DNA from: Flavobacterium aeripolare
GTDB taxonomy: Bacteria; Bacteroidota; Bacteroidia; Flavobacteriales; Flavobacteriaceae
DNA length: 64,000 bases
Assembly: GCF_013294025.1 (NCBI RefSeq)
Contig: NZ_JABSNL010000007.1
Span: 160,009-224,008 of the forward strand
Reading direction: 5' to 3'
The notes beneath the pieces are model-generated. The model did no database searches. It was not told the origin of the DNA and worked only from the letters and a program-made list of their open reading frames with translations. A program made the position numbers and the translations under genes. Positions within the stretch are counted from its first letter, which is position 1. Each line of letters begins with the position of its first letter. This document shows positions 63,906 through 64,000 of the stretch, piece by piece.

Positions 63906-64000
63906 TGTTTTGACCCCTATAAAACAAGAGTATTATTCTAAATTTCGATTATTAATTATGCTGTTAATTTTTCCATTAAAATTAGATGTTTATCCTGGTT

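Overview
The window reads as chromosomal DNA of a gliding flavobacterium, most likely Flavobacterium or a close relative. This is inferred from the AT-rich composition, promoters with the Bacteroidota -7 box (TAnnTTTG), weak or absent Shine-Dalgarno sites, a SprE/PorW-type gliding and type IX secretion lipoprotein, a TonB receptor with a carboxypeptidase-like N-terminal domain, and many Bacteroidota-only DUF families. Species cannot be fixed from the sequence alone.

Layout. 1-797: the 3' half of a tRNA-Asn gene, then a tandem array of altered tRNA tails carrying the palindrome CCCCGATAGCTATCGGGG. 1.2-5.0 kb: a two-gene unit of a Nudix hydrolase and a large PLD-nuclease/helicase/DUF3427 protein. 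Its C-terminus looks like a LexA/UmuD-type self-cleaving domain, the most unusual protein here. 5.1-7.7 kb: a DUF2452 protein and a TPR histidine kinase. 8.0-16.1 kb: a coherent catabolic locus (LacI regulator, TonB receptor, GH63 hydrolase, sodium symporter, glycerate kinase) that I read as uptake and breakdown of glucosyl- or mannosylglycerate. 16.1-23.4 kb: envelope genes (EnvC-like, DUF4292 lipoprotein, TPR protein, nucleotidyltransferase, flippase), dut and a GNAT enzyme. 23.6-32.4 kb: a long minus-strand operon, sprE - bactofilin - atpZ - small membrane protein - atpBEFHAG. It has no beta or epsilon subunit genes and carries a terminator-like hairpin after atpE. 32.6-37.9 kb: an ABC ATPase and DUF5687 membrane protein behind four paralogous helical-domain membrane proteins and a PadR regulator. 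38-51.4 kb: housekeeping and envelope genes (ferredoxin reductase, GT9, upp, purD, UDP-glucuronate decarboxylase, GH3, tatA and others). 52.3-54.2 kb: two strictly periodic arrays of a 66-base imperfect palindrome around a GIY-YIG nuclease gene. 54.2-58.5 kb: tex, DUF1294, an AAA/DUF4143 ATPase with operator-like repeats, and rpiB. 58.5-59.2 kb: an AT-rich gene-free stretch with several DnaA-box-like 9-mers, a possible replication origin. 59.2-63.2 kb: DUF2007, rnr, a GIN-domain protein and a LysE-type exporter. The window ends in another tandem array.

Most genes from 16 to 58.5 kb lie on the minus strand and those from 59.5 kb on the plus strand, so transcription diverges from the possible origin. 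Family names come from recognising sequence patterns; no database search was possible. Names such as DUF6168, DUF6341, DUF6427 and DUF6909 are from memory and less certain than the classical families.
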